In this document: positions 42,095-49,063 of the stretch, one piece after another
Numbering within the stretch: the first letter of the stretch is position 1
How the letters are laid out: every line of letters begins with the position of its first letter
DNA from: a virus
Reading direction: 5' to 3' (one strand)
Length of the DNA: 64,000 nucleotides
Virus record (IMG/VR): IMGVR_UViG_3300042453_004661
Location: 60,586 to 124,585 of that record
The notes under the pieces: generated by a model
Databases searched by the model: none
What the model saw: only the letters and a program-made list of their open reading frames with translations
What the model was told of the DNA's origin: nothing
Position numbers and translations under genes: made by a program

Positions 42095-42142
42095 CTGTAG
42101 CTCTAGGGTGGGGGATAGCCCCCTCTCAGAAACATATTTCAA

Positions 42143-42418
42143 ATGAAGGTTTTTGTATTTCAGACTGAAATTAGATTTTATGAACAAGACGGCTGGTCTA
42201 GTCCCTTACTATCTTGCTACATCACTAAGGGTGAGATGGTCTCTATAGGCTGTGACTCGACTGACACTAAGAAGTATTGGGTAATGAAAAACAAATCTAG
42301 CATCGACACTGACCAGATGTTTATCGATAAAAAAATTACAGAGGTTGTTAGGCAAGATGGCCTGGAGCCTACCCTAACAGACACAGAGCTTCTAAGGTCT
42401 AGGTCTTGGATCGCCTAG
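42143..42418 (+). CDS. hypothetical protein, 91 aa
   Basis: Not recognised. It has beta strands at the start (MKVFVFQTEIRFYEQDGWSSPLLSCYITKGEMVSIG) and a polar end. No Shine-Dalgarno sequence is visible upstream; instead two hairpins precede the start by 20-50 nt, so translation may depend on mRNA structure. It lies just before the promoter of the methyltransferase-like gene. Confidence 0.4.
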   Translation: MKVFVFQTEIRFYEQDGWSSPLLSCYITKGEMVSIGCDSTDTKKYWVMKNKSSIDTDQMFIDKKITEVVRQDGLEPTLTDTELLRSRSWIA

Positions 42419-42427
42419 ATTGTTGTT

Positions 42428-42436
42428 TGGTATAAT
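42428..42436 (+). promoter_or_regulatory. extended -10 promoter before the methyltransferase-like gene
   Basis: TGGTATAAT is a perfect extended -10 (TGnTATAAT). A TTGGAT -35 with a long 19-nt spacer is possible. The -10 ends 11 nt before the ATG, so the message would have a leader of only about 5 nt and no ribosome site. Confidence 0.55.
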
Positions 42437-42447
42437 CTATTTGTATT

Positions 42448-43134
42448 ATGCCAAAACCCAAAAAGACATTGATCCTACCCAATAAGACACTCGCATCAGT
42501 CTTGATCTCTCGGGTTCCTTACTCAAAGAAATATAATTCAAAAGAAATACTTGAAGAATGTCAAAAAGTTGATCTTCGTGGATTGATATGTCTTTCTCTT
42601 CCTATTCATCTCGAGAATCCCATGAACAGCATGAAGCTAATCAACGAGCTAGCCGATGCCGGACTTCATCTTGTCGCCATAGTAAGCTGGCACAGAGATC
42701 GTCATATTGTAGCGTCCAGATCTAAGCGCCTTACTAATGCCTGGGAGCCCATCGCTATCTTTAGCAGATCAAAAGAATGGTTTATCGATAGGGATGGCCC
42801 GGCTCGTCCTAAGAGAGGGGCCGCAGGCAGGGAAGAGCAATTTGACGAAGACGAGTTCCTTACTTGCGTAGGAGACCATTGGCCTATTCGATGTGATCGT
42901 AGGGATCGAAGACTTATACCTTCGCAAGTTGTCCTGAATCTCATTCAGCTAGCAGGAATAGGCAAAGGCGATTCGGTATTAGATCCTTTTGGAAACCCAA
43001 CGATTAAAGAGCAATGCGATTCGTTAGGATTGAAATACATAGATTCTGGCCTAGATAACTCACTAAGAGATGAGTGGCAGAAAAAGAAATCAAAAAGCAA
43101 AAAACTTGATCAAGACGATCAGGATGACAATTAA
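42448..43134 (+). CDS. degenerate DNA methyltransferase-like protein, 228 aa
   Basis: It follows the order of beta-class N4-cytosine/N6-adenine methyltransferases. The motif IV region (RGLICLSLPIHLE), a WHRDRHIVASRSKRLTNAWEPIAIFSRS segment typical of the W-K...E-x-I strand, and a late motif I (GKGDSVLDPFGNPTIKEQ) are all recognisable. The catalytic (S/D)PPY is replaced by SLPI, and the DPFxGSGTT AdoMet loop by DPFGNPTIK. It is therefore probably not an active methyltransferase. It may bind DNA or act as a decoy. The C-terminus is highly charged (KKKSKSKKLDQDDQDDN). Likely expressed from the extended -10 promoter with almost no leader. Confidence 0.55.
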   Translation: MPKPKKTLILPNKTLASVLISRVPYSKKYNSKEILEECQKVDLRGLICLSLPIHLENPMNSMKLINELADAGLHLVAIVSWHRDRHIVASRSKRLTNAWEPIAIFSRSKEWFIDRDGPARPKRGAAGREEQFDEDEFLTCVGDHWPIRCDRRDRRLIPSQVVLNLIQLAGIGKGDSVLDPFGNPTIKEQCDSLGLKYIDSGLDNSLRDEWQKKKSKSKKLDQDDQDDN

Positions 43135-43138
43135 CGCT

Positions 43139-43147
43139 CGGTATAAT
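43139..43147 (+). promoter_or_regulatory. GGTATAAT promoter before the groEL-like gene
   Basis: CTCGGTATAAT matches the core upstream of 42448 and 32610. No clear -35 at 17 nt. The -10 ends 17 nt before the ATG, and an AAGGAG site lies in between, giving a leader of roughly 11 nt. Confidence 0.5.
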
Positions 43148-43164
43148 ATGTTTTAAGGAGAATT

Positions 43165-44880
43165 ATGGGACAGCCTATACATTTTTTGGATAATGCGGAA
43201 CTGAGAAAAGAAGTAGCTAAAGCAATTTATGATTTGGCCAGGCTTGTTTCTGTGACTCTTGGGCCAGGTGGACGACCTGTATTGCTCGAGCAGGCCGATG
43301 GCAAACCTCCTCTTAGTACCAAAGACGGAGTGACCGTAGCTAGGCACTTTGCTGGCAAGAATGCAGTTTCTCGAGTAGTAGCAGATACTGCCCGGGAAGT
43401 ATGCGAAAGGACCGCCCGGATTGCTGGAGATGGAACGACCACAGCTATTGTCCTTGCTGATGCCCTAGTAAGGGAAGGCCAGGAATACATGAAAGCAAAT
43501 CCGGCCACAAGTCCCCAGAAGCTTACCAGGGAGCTTAGGGAAATCTTCCTTAAGAAAGTAAAGCCTATGGTTTTAGATCTCTCTAAGCCAGTAAAGGGCT
43601 TGTCTAAAGAAAAGGGCCTAGAGGCTATTACTCATGTTGCAAAAGTTTCAGCCAACCACGATATCGAAATTGCAGAAGCCGTAGCCAGGGGCGTAGACCT
43701 TGTTGGTGAGGACGGGATGATTATTGCGGAAGAAGGCGCCGGAGCAGAGACTACCGTCGTACACAGCGACGGCTTCCCCATCAATACCGGACTTAAAGAT
43801 CTAGGCGGATCTGCCTCTACTTCATTCGTAAATGGTTCTGCAGGAGAATGCAGACTTTCTAGCGGAGCTTATGTTCTGCTATATGATGGAGAGATCAGGG
43901 AGCCAGAGGCTCTTGTTCCGATCTTGAATTCTATTCATTCTGAAGTCGATGATAAGGGCCAGCCTCTACGAACTCCTCTTGTTATTTTTTGCCATGGATA
44001 TTCTGATCAGGTTCTAAAGATTCTTGCTCAAAACTTTCGACAAGGACGGTTTAGCTGTCTCCCTCTAACTACCCCACGGAATGGGCAGGCCCACTACCGC
44101 CAGGCCTTCTTGCATGACATGTCTGCCTATGTCGGTGGAGTAGTATTTGATCCCCATGGAGTAACTTTGGCCCAGGCTAATCCGGCTAATCTTGGATTCC
44201 TTGTGACAATTAAGGCAGGGCAATCCGAGACCGTAATTACTGCCGAGCCTGATGTAGAGAAAATCGAGGCTCGTATTGAAGACCTAAAAAAGCAAATGGA
44301 CAACTCTAGCGAATTTGACAAGGATCGCCTTCGCTATCGTATTGGCCAATTGTCTGGCGGTGTAGCCACCGTATTTGCTGGAGGAGTAACTGCCCTAGAA
44401 GCTAAAGAACGCCACGCTCGAGTAGTTGATGCTATCTCTGCTGTCCGGAGCGCTATGGACCTCGGGGTTGTGCCTGGGGGCGGATCTACCTTGCTGTATG
44501 TCTCCGGGAGGCTCAGTGATACTGGTCCCGAAAGCATCCTTAAAAGAGCCCTAATGGTTCCTTTTGCTCAGATTCTTAAGAATGCCGGAGCATTGAACAC
44601 AGAGAACGATGAAGAGAATGTCATGATGAGCGATATTGGACCTACATCAAATGATGGATTTATGGTCTTTGACGCTCTGGATATGAAATATGTAGACTGG
44701 TGGGAGGCAGGGATTTTGGACCCGGCCAAAGTCACTATTACTGCATTAGAAAATGCTTTATCAGTAGCTCAGCTATTGATGACCCTTGGTGGATTGGTAG
44801 CTTTGTCTCATACCGAAGGTGAACAACAGGTCAAGGCTATGCAAGAAGGCTTAATGAGAGCCATGAACCAGGAGGTATGA
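43165..44880 (+). CDS. groEL: GroEL-type chaperonin
   Basis: An ATP-dependent folding chamber subunit. Group I chaperonin signatures are clear: TLGPGGRPV (31-39), KDGVTVA (53-59), AGDGTTTA with Asp89 equivalent to E. coli Asp87, RVVDAISAVRSA with Asp422 equivalent to catalytic Asp398, and VPGGGSTLLY. Length 571 is slightly above the bacterial 548. The Gly-Met-rich tail is missing; it ends EGLMRAMNQEV. The apical domain is divergent, which would fit specialised viral clients. No GroES-like gene was recognised in this window, so it may use the host cochaperonin or none, as some phage chaperonins do. It shares its stop with the start of the protease gene. Confidence 0.88.
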   Translation: MGQPIHFLDNAELRKEVAKAIYDLARLVSVTLGPGGRPVLLEQADGKPPLSTKDGVTVARHFAGKNAVSRVVADTAREVCERTARIAGDGTTTAIVLADALVREGQEYMKANPATSPQKLTRELREIFLKKVKPMVLDLSKPVKGLSKEKGLEAITHVAKVSANHDIEIAEAVARGVDLVGEDGMIIAEEGAGAETTVVHSDGFPINTGLKDLGGSASTSFVNGSAGECRLSSGAYVLLYDGEIREPEALVPILNSIHSEVDDKGQPLRTPLVIFCHGYSDQVLKILAQNFRQGRFSCLPLTTPRNGQAHYRQAFLHDMSAYVGGVVFDPHGVTLAQANPANLGFLVTIKAGQSETVITAEPDVEKIEARIEDLKKQMDNSSEFDKDRLRYRIGQLSGGVATVFAGGVTALEAKERHARVVDAISAVRSAMDLGVVPGGGSTLLYVSGRLSDTGPESILKRALMVPFAQILKNAGALNTENDEENVMMSDIGPTSNDGFMVFDALDMKYVDWWEAGILDPAKVTITALENALSVAQLLMTLGGLVALSHTEGEQQVKAMQEGLMRAMNQEV

Positions 44881-45815
44881 TGAAAAAATCAATAGAAAGT
44901 ATAAAACAAAAAGCGATCAAAGCAATACAAAAAGCAATAATCCCGCTATCAATAATTGCAGGAGTCGCTTTCTTGATTCTTGTAGGCGACGCACTCAAGT
45001 CTCCTCATCCTAGTAAGTTTACTGTAATGATTACTAATTTAAAAGGTAATAGCGGTGGATCTGGGTCTATTGTTGAAACATCTATCAGCGAATCTAAGAT
45101 TCTTACAAATGCCCATGTTTGTGTTGGAGCCCTAAAAGAAGGCGGTAAGGTCCGTAAAGTAAATGGTGAGGAATATCGTGTTACCGGATATCATCTTTCT
45201 GATGATCACGATCTATGCCTTGTCACTGTAGCCGCAGACCTAAAGCACTCTGCCAGGCTAGCCAGTAGTCCACCAAAGCCATATGATGAGGCAACTATAT
45301 CTGGCCATCCATCTCTACTTCCTAACCTACTAACTAAGGGTCATTTTAGCGGAAGAATGATTATTGAGGTCATGGTTGGGGCAAGAAAATGCACAGCTAG
45401 AGATGCCCAAGACCCTAAAACAGGAATACTGTGTGCTGTTTTTGGGATGGTTCCAATTGTAAAGTCTTTTGAGTCAGTAGTAGCTTCACCTACCATCATG
45501 CCCGGATCTAGCGGTAGCCCTGTACTGAATTCTGATAATGAGATATCCGGAGTCGTATTTGCTGGCTCTATGGGTCTTAGCTATGCATTCATAGTACCTT
45601 ATGAATCTGTCAGAAATTTTTTGCTTAAAGAGATGAAGAAAAAAGAACAAAAAGAAAAGCTTCGTCCTTGGGAGAATCCGGCAGAGGACGAAAAATCACA
45701 AGAAGAAGAGCTTGCTCAAAAATTAGCAGATAGTGTTCAAAAAGCTTGTAACGATCCGAATCACAAAGAAAAGCTTAAAGAAATTTGTGGTTCTTCATAC
45801 GGGAGGCATATATGA
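44877..45815 (+). CDS. membrane-anchored trypsin-like serine protease, 312 aa
   Basis: An N-terminal helix (IIPLSIIAGVAFLILVG, about 21-37) anchors a trypsin/DegP-type domain. The triad is His80 (LTNAHVC), Asp112 (DDHDLCLV) and Ser212 in PGSSGSP, the GxSGxP motif. Cysteines at 82, 114, 172 and 186 could form disulphides, which would fit a periplasmic domain. No PDZ domain follows; the C-terminus is a charged helix (KKKEQKEKLRPWENPAEDEKSQEEE). The ATGATGA junction couples it to the chaperonin gene. It may degrade misfolded or host envelope proteins; this is inference from fold and neighbours. Confidence 0.75.
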   Translation: MMKKSIESIKQKAIKAIQKAIIPLSIIAGVAFLILVGDALKSPHPSKFTVMITNLKGNSGGSGSIVETSISESKILTNAHVCVGALKEGGKVRKVNGEEYRVTGYHLSDDHDLCLVTVAADLKHSARLASSPPKPYDEATISGHPSLLPNLLTKGHFSGRMIIEVMVGARKCTARDAQDPKTGILCAVFGMVPIVKSFESVVASPTIMPGSSGSPVLNSDNEISGVVFAGSMGLSYAFIVPYESVRNFLLKEMKKKEQKEKLRPWENPAEDEKSQEEELAQKLADSVQKACNDPNHKEKLKEICGSSYGRHI

Positions 45816-46051
45816 GTGAAGAAAATAAACAACGGCTACCAGTCATTACAGTCATCTCTAGAGCAAACGCAAAAGGCTCAATAGATAAAACTTCCATAAT
45901 TCTTATGGACGGAAAAGTAATATCGGGTCTGGCAAACTTTAAAATAGAGATGGATGGCGAAGACCCTAGCGGTATCCCTACGGTAAATCTAAAAATAAAG
46001 GCTTTTGTCCAGGTAGTCCAGGAGCCATCTGATGAACAGCCTTCTAAGTAA
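45812..46051 (+). CDS. small beta-rich hypothetical protein, 79 aa
   Basis: The start was set at the ATG in an ATGA overlap with the protease stop (MSEENKQRLPVITVIS); a 9-codon longer frame exists inside the protease gene. A beta pattern with Ile/Val strands (KTSIILMDGKVISGLANFKIEMDG..PTVNLKIKAFVQVV). It was checked as a GroES candidate and no cochaperonin signature was found. It is part of the chaperonin-protease-envelope operon; function unknown. Confidence 0.5.
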   Translation: MSEENKQRLPVITVISRANAKGSIDKTSIILMDGKVISGLANFKIEMDGEDPSGIPTVNLKIKAFVQVVQEPSDEQPSK

Positions 46052-46358
46052 AATAAAAGAAAAGATATCATCCCTAGACTTGCTTAAGAAGATAGGGATG
46101 ATTATCTTCCTGCCCCTAATAGTTGTTTCTATTCTGCTGAAGATCACAAAGGCGATCCAGGGATCGATCAGAGAGAGTAGAATAAAAGAAACAGACGAAA
46201 GAGATAGGCAAATGATGGAAGAGATATCAAAAATTCAAAATGAAATCTCACGCAAAGAAGGAAAGCTAGAGGCTCTCCAGGAGGCGAAAAAAGAAGCCAT
46301 GGAATCATCTAAAGATGAAGATCCAGTTTCTTTTCATAATTCGAGGAAGAAAAAATGA
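46032..46358 (+). CDS. membrane protein with coiled coil, 108 aa (spanin-like shape)
   Basis: One transmembrane helix (IGMIIFLPLIVVSILL, about 21-36), then a long charged coiled coil (about 45-90, ERDRQMMEEISKIQNEISRKEGKLEALQEAKKE) and a polar tail. The layout resembles inner-membrane spanins, which disrupt the envelope at lysis, but no sequence family was recognised. A CAGGAG site lies 7 nt before the ATG. It overlaps the neighbouring genes by a few bases on each side. Confidence 0.5.
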   Translation: MNSLLSKIKEKISSLDLLKKIGMIIFLPLIVVSILLKITKAIQGSIRESRIKETDERDRQMMEEISKIQNEISRKEGKLEALQEAKKEAMESSKDEDPVSFHNSRKKK

Positions 46359-46756
46359 AAAAAATCATTTCCTTAGCCCTGCTATTGTCTATTTTTTCAA
46401 ATCTAGCAATGGCTGAATGTCCTCCGTCGGTTCTCCTAAAGCAGGGAGATAGGGTTACGGACTGCGCTAGGGTTGGATTAAGCCTTGAGTATGACGAGCA
46501 AGTTAGAAAAGACTTGATCGAGGGAGATTACAACAAGCATATCGTTGTCGAACAGCAGAAGATTATAGAGCTAAAAGATCTACAAATTAGACAAATTTCT
46601 GAAAATGCCGATCTCTGGAAGCAGGAGGCGAAACAAGAACGAGAAGCTTTAGATAAAGAAAGAAATAAAACAAACTGGGGCTTTTGGGGGGGACTAATTG
46701 GAGGAGTGGCCCTAACCGTTTTAGCCGGATGGGCAGTTGGTCAAGTAAGTAGGTGA
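46355..46756 (+). CDS. secreted coiled-coil protein with C-terminal membrane helix, 133 aa
   Basis: Signal peptide MKKIISLALLLSIFSNLAMA with an AMA cleavage site and Cys just after. Next come a helical coiled-coil region (about 60-100) and a Gly-rich transmembrane helix at the end (WGFWGGLIGGVALTVLAGWAVG, about 108-129). The topology would place the coil in the periplasm. Together with the previous gene it may form a two-part envelope device (lysis or exclusion). Coupled by ATGA. Confidence 0.5.
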   Translation: MKKIISLALLLSIFSNLAMAECPPSVLLKQGDRVTDCARVGLSLEYDEQVRKDLIEGDYNKHIVVEQQKIIELKDLQIRQISENADLWKQEAKQEREALDKERNKTNWGFWGGLIGGVALTVLAGWAVGQVSR

Positions 46757-46759
46757 CAT

Positions 46760-47164
46760 ATGGAAGAGCATACACTGTGTATTATTAAGCCGGATGCATA
46801 TGAACATAAAGAAGCTATAATCGAAGCCGTTGTATCCAAGGGGTTTTCTATCGTTAATCAGGCAGATGAACACATTCCTTCTCACGAATGGAGAAAATTC
46901 TATTCCGAACATGAAGGAAAGCCATTTTTTGATGGCCTCATCAAGCATATGTCTAGCGGTCTTTGTTGTCTCCTGGTTTTGAAAAAAAGAAGCGCTGTAG
47001 CAGACCTTAGACAGATGATCGGAGCCACAGACCCAGCCAAGGCAAGAAAAGGCAGTCTCCGATCTAAGTATGGAACGGTTTCTCCTAAAAATGCCGTCCA
47101 TGGCTCAGACTCTCCAGAGTCGGCAAAACAAGAAATTGCAATGTTTTTTGGAGTCACTTTATGA
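46760..47164 (+). CDS. ndk: nucleoside diphosphate kinase
   Basis: Converts (d)NDPs to (d)NTPs by a phosphohistidine. It has KPDA (10-13), GATDPAKARKGSLRSKYG, and the active-site motif NAVHGSDS with catalytic His114; the following SPESA is the usual family sequence. Length 134 equals the short bacterial enzymes. Together with phage NrdA and NrdB it completes the route from ribonucleotides to dNTPs. The stop overlaps the next start as ATGA. Coverage of the family motifs is complete, so function is likely retained. Confidence 0.9.
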   Translation: MEEHTLCIIKPDAYEHKEAIIEAVVSKGFSIVNQADEHIPSHEWRKFYSEHEGKPFFDGLIKHMSSGLCCLLVLKKRSAVADLRQMIGATDPAKARKGSLRSKYGTVSPKNAVHGSDSPESAKQEIAMFFGVTL

Positions 47165-47313
47165 AGAGATCTTTATCTATCTTTTTGTTTTTCTTCATAT
47201 CTTTTTCTTTGTTTATGTATATTGGCAAAAAAGCCTACACTCTTAGTCAGCAAATATCTGGCGCCATCAATGACACTAGGGTTAAAGTAGAGAAGATTCA
47301 AGAAATTGATTGA
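47161..47313 (+). CDS. tiny membrane protein, 50 aa
   Basis: Starts in an ATGA overlap with the ndk stop. The first 22 residues are hydrophobic and Phe-rich (SLSIFLFFFISFSLFMYIG), forming a signal anchor or transmembrane helix. The remainder is short and polar (KKAYTLSQQISGAINDTRVKVEKIQEID). No family recognised. It fits the size and build of phage membrane peptides such as holin helpers, without proof. Confidence 0.45.
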   Translation: MKRSLSIFLFFFISFSLFMYIGKKAYTLSQQISGAINDTRVKVEKIQEID

Positions 47314-47314
47314 T

Positions 47315-47635
47315 ATGCCGATCTATAAATATCTGTGTCAAAAATGCACCGCAGAGACCAAGCTGTTCAGGCCAGCTTCTCGAGCAGATGAGCTTCCAGA
47401 GTGTCGATGTGGCAATCATATGGCCAGGCAGATATCAGCCCCATCTCTACGGTCAATGGAAACCGCAGACGAATATCGAGACAAAAAGACTGTTCAAGAT
47501 GTTGGACAGATGTCACATGATAGGGCCAGGGAACACTGGAGAAAACACGAACTCCCCAGATTTATTGAGAAAAACGGCATAGAAGAGGCCATTAAAAACG
47601 GCTGGGTAAATCCAGACGGCACTCCTAAAATATAG
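47315..47635 (+). CDS. FmdB-type zinc-ribbon protein, 106 aa
   Basis: Begins MPIYKYLCQKC, the standard opening of FmdB-like zinc ribbons, followed by ECRCG, giving CxxC...CxC zinc binding at about residues 8-34. The rest is a charged helix region (DVGQMSHDRAREHWRKHELPRFIEKNGIEEAIKNGWVNPDG). The start at MPIY is preferred to an ATG three codons upstream. The family often sits in phage genomes with unknown, perhaps regulatory, roles. Confidence 0.6.
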   Translation: MPIYKYLCQKCTAETKLFRPASRADELPECRCGNHMARQISAPSLRSMETADEYRDKKTVQDVGQMSHDRAREHWRKHELPRFIEKNGIEEAIKNGWVNPDGTPKI

Positions 47636-47636
47636 C

Positions 47637-47665
47637 TTTACATTTGCCTAGCGATTCGATATACT
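47637..47665 (+). promoter_or_regulatory. strong sigma70-like promoter
   Basis: TTTACA, a 17-nt spacer and TATACT (5/6 matches in each box), located just after the zinc-ribbon stop. A GGAGG ribosome site follows before the membrane-protein gene, so this is likely the entry point for the 47.7-50.0 kb unit. Confidence 0.7.
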
Positions 47666-47696
47666 TTTCTTATCTCCTGTGGAGGGGGAAAGTATT

Positions 47697-47966
47697 ATGC
47701 TTAGTAAACTATTGAAATTGTCACTTAAGAATGCCATGTTTATAATGGCTTCTCATTTTGTTACTTTTGGTATCATGACCTTTGGAGCCCTATCCGCTTT
47801 TTCGGATCGCCTAGATGTTCAGGGCGGGACACTTGGTCAGGTTGCTATATCTGCCTTAATGGCCTCTTTTTTCTGTTGCGGATTTTCTATCCCATCAGTT
47901 ATTATGTTTTCTGGCCTTATGGCTCTTGATCAAACAAAGGAAGAGGCTCAAGATGGTCAAATTTAA
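47697..47966 (+). CDS. small inner-membrane protein, 89 aa
   Basis: Two hydrophobic helices (NAMFIMASHFVTFGIMTFGALSAF and VAISALMASFFCCGFSIPSVIMFSGLMAL) joined by a short polar loop. The ATG chosen (MLSKLLK) has GGAGG about 10 nt upstream; a start six codons earlier would overlap that site. The size and two-helix hairpin fit class II holins, but this is a shape argument only. It overlaps the following secreted-protein gene. Confidence 0.5.
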   Translation: MLSKLLKLSLKNAMFIMASHFVTFGIMTFGALSAFSDRLDVQGGTLGQVAISALMASFFCCGFSIPSVIMFSGLMALDQTKEEAQDGQI

Positions 47967-48321
47967 TATTATTTTTGCACTTCTTCTTCTGGCCTTGACT
48001 CCCAAGGCCGTAGCTGGTAGCATTACATCTACCATGATATCTTTTGGGTCTTTAGCCCCACATCCAGATGCTGCAAGGACGGCAATTAGCGCTATTCTTG
48101 TTCAGTCTGATGTTGGGCCACAAATCGACAATGCAGAGCGCCAATTAACCGATCAGGCAACTAGAAAAATAGCTTCTATTGTGGGATCAACTGATTCCCT
48201 GGGCGCCACAGCTTTTCTCATTAACAGCATTCGCCAAAGGAGGCTTAACGCAAGAGTAAGAAATAGTACCATTTCTATCAGTCCAGACAGAACCGAATTT
48301 TCAGTAACAATTCCATTTTAA
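47953..48321 (+). CDS. secreted hypothetical protein, 122 aa
   Basis: The start was set at MVKFNIIFALLLLALTPKAVAG, a clean signal peptide (cleavage after AVA); an upstream in-frame ATG adds nine basic residues. The mature part has a helical middle (HPDAARTAISAILVQSDVGPQIDNAERQLTDQATRKIASIVG) and beta-rich end. No family recognised. Presumed periplasmic. Overlaps the previous membrane-protein gene by 14 nt. Confidence 0.5.
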   Translation: MVKFNIIFALLLLALTPKAVAGSITSTMISFGSLAPHPDAARTAISAILVQSDVGPQIDNAERQLTDQATRKIASIVGSTDSLGATAFLINSIRQRRLNARVRNSTISISPDRTEFSVTIPF

Positions 48322-48341
48322 CCCAAAACCAAGGAGAAACC

Positions 48342-48623
48342 ATGAGAGCAAAAAAAGAGAAAAAACCAAAACTTCCCGCAGGCATTACCGATGAATTTGT
48401 TGATCGGGTGTCTGCTCTAGACAACGATAGCAAGAAGGCTCTGATTGTAGAGCTTCAAAAGCATATCGATGATTCCAAAGAATTCTTGAAGACAAAACAA
48501 GAAATCGTAGATGCCCGGGAGGCCCTAAAAGAAATGGAAGGGCCAGCCAAAGAAACGATCAAGCACATGACCAACCGCACCAAATTCTTGATCGATGACC
48601 TTAAGAAAACAGGCGGGCTATGA
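48342..48623 (+). CDS. helical charged protein, 93 aa
   Basis: Not recognised. It starts MRAKKEKKPKLPAGITDEFVD and continues as an uninterrupted charged helix (LDNDSKKALIVELQKHIDDSKEFLKTKQEIVDAREALKEMEG) to the end. It could be a small oligomerising or DNA-associated protein. AAGGAG precedes the ATG; the stop overlaps the next start as ATGA. Confidence 0.5.
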   Translation: MRAKKEKKPKLPAGITDEFVDRVSALDNDSKKALIVELQKHIDDSKEFLKTKQEIVDAREALKEMEGPAKETIKHMTNRTKFLIDDLKKTGGL

Positions 48624-49063
48624 GCGAATACTCAATAGAGCATTCATTGACTTTCAATACCGCCAAGAGGATCTTAAAGTTTATTTCTCCTGATTTCAGG
48701 GTCATAGCTACAGATAATCTTGGCGGTTCTGACTCTAGCTTAGACTTGGTGCGTCGAACGCTTGAGGTTCCGGAAGGCGATGTCTTTATGGCTGCAGGGA
48801 TTATTGTTTTCAATGCCGGGATTTTACAGCTTGAAAATGATGAAAATTTCAATTTTGTTTTTGGTAGAATACCCAGAAACGCATTAGACGAAGACCTTGT
48901 AGAAGAAGCCGTTAATCAGCATGTGCAGGCTGATGAGATAGCTTTTTCGTGGGCCTATAAAATGATCCTGGCATACTTCCCAGAAATCAATGAAAAAGAA
49001 GCCAAAAGAATTTCTGACCATCGCATGGGCAGAAACTACTGGAAAAGTTATTTTTCTTCATGA
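48620..49063 (+). CDS. hypothetical protein, 147 aa
   Basis: Not recognised. Mixed alpha/beta: LKFISPDFRVIATDNLGGSDSSLDLVRRTLEVPEGDVFMAAGIIVFNAGILQLE suggests a small globular domain. The C-terminus is helical and aromatic (FSWAYKMILAYFPEINEKEAKRISDHRMGRNYWKSYF). It is coupled at both ends (ATGA) to the 93-aa and primase genes, so it may serve replication. Confidence 0.5.
   Translation: MSEYSIEHSLTFNTAKRILKFISPDFRVIATDNLGGSDSSLDLVRRTLEVPEGDVFMAAGIIVFNAGILQLENDENFNFVFGRIPRNALDEDLVEEAVNQHVQADEIAFSWAYKMILAYFPEINEKEAKRISDHRMGRNYWKSYFSS

Noticed and set aside
41139-42142. tRNA or other known small RNA in the small-gene region
   Set aside because: The hairpins seen do not form a cloverleaf and no T-loop GTTC sequence lies at the right distance; tRNAs elsewhere in the window were not found by eye but cannot be excluded.
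45812-46051. GroES-like cochaperonin near groEL
   Set aside because: Size and beta content are roughly right, but no mobile-loop or GroES signature residues were visible.
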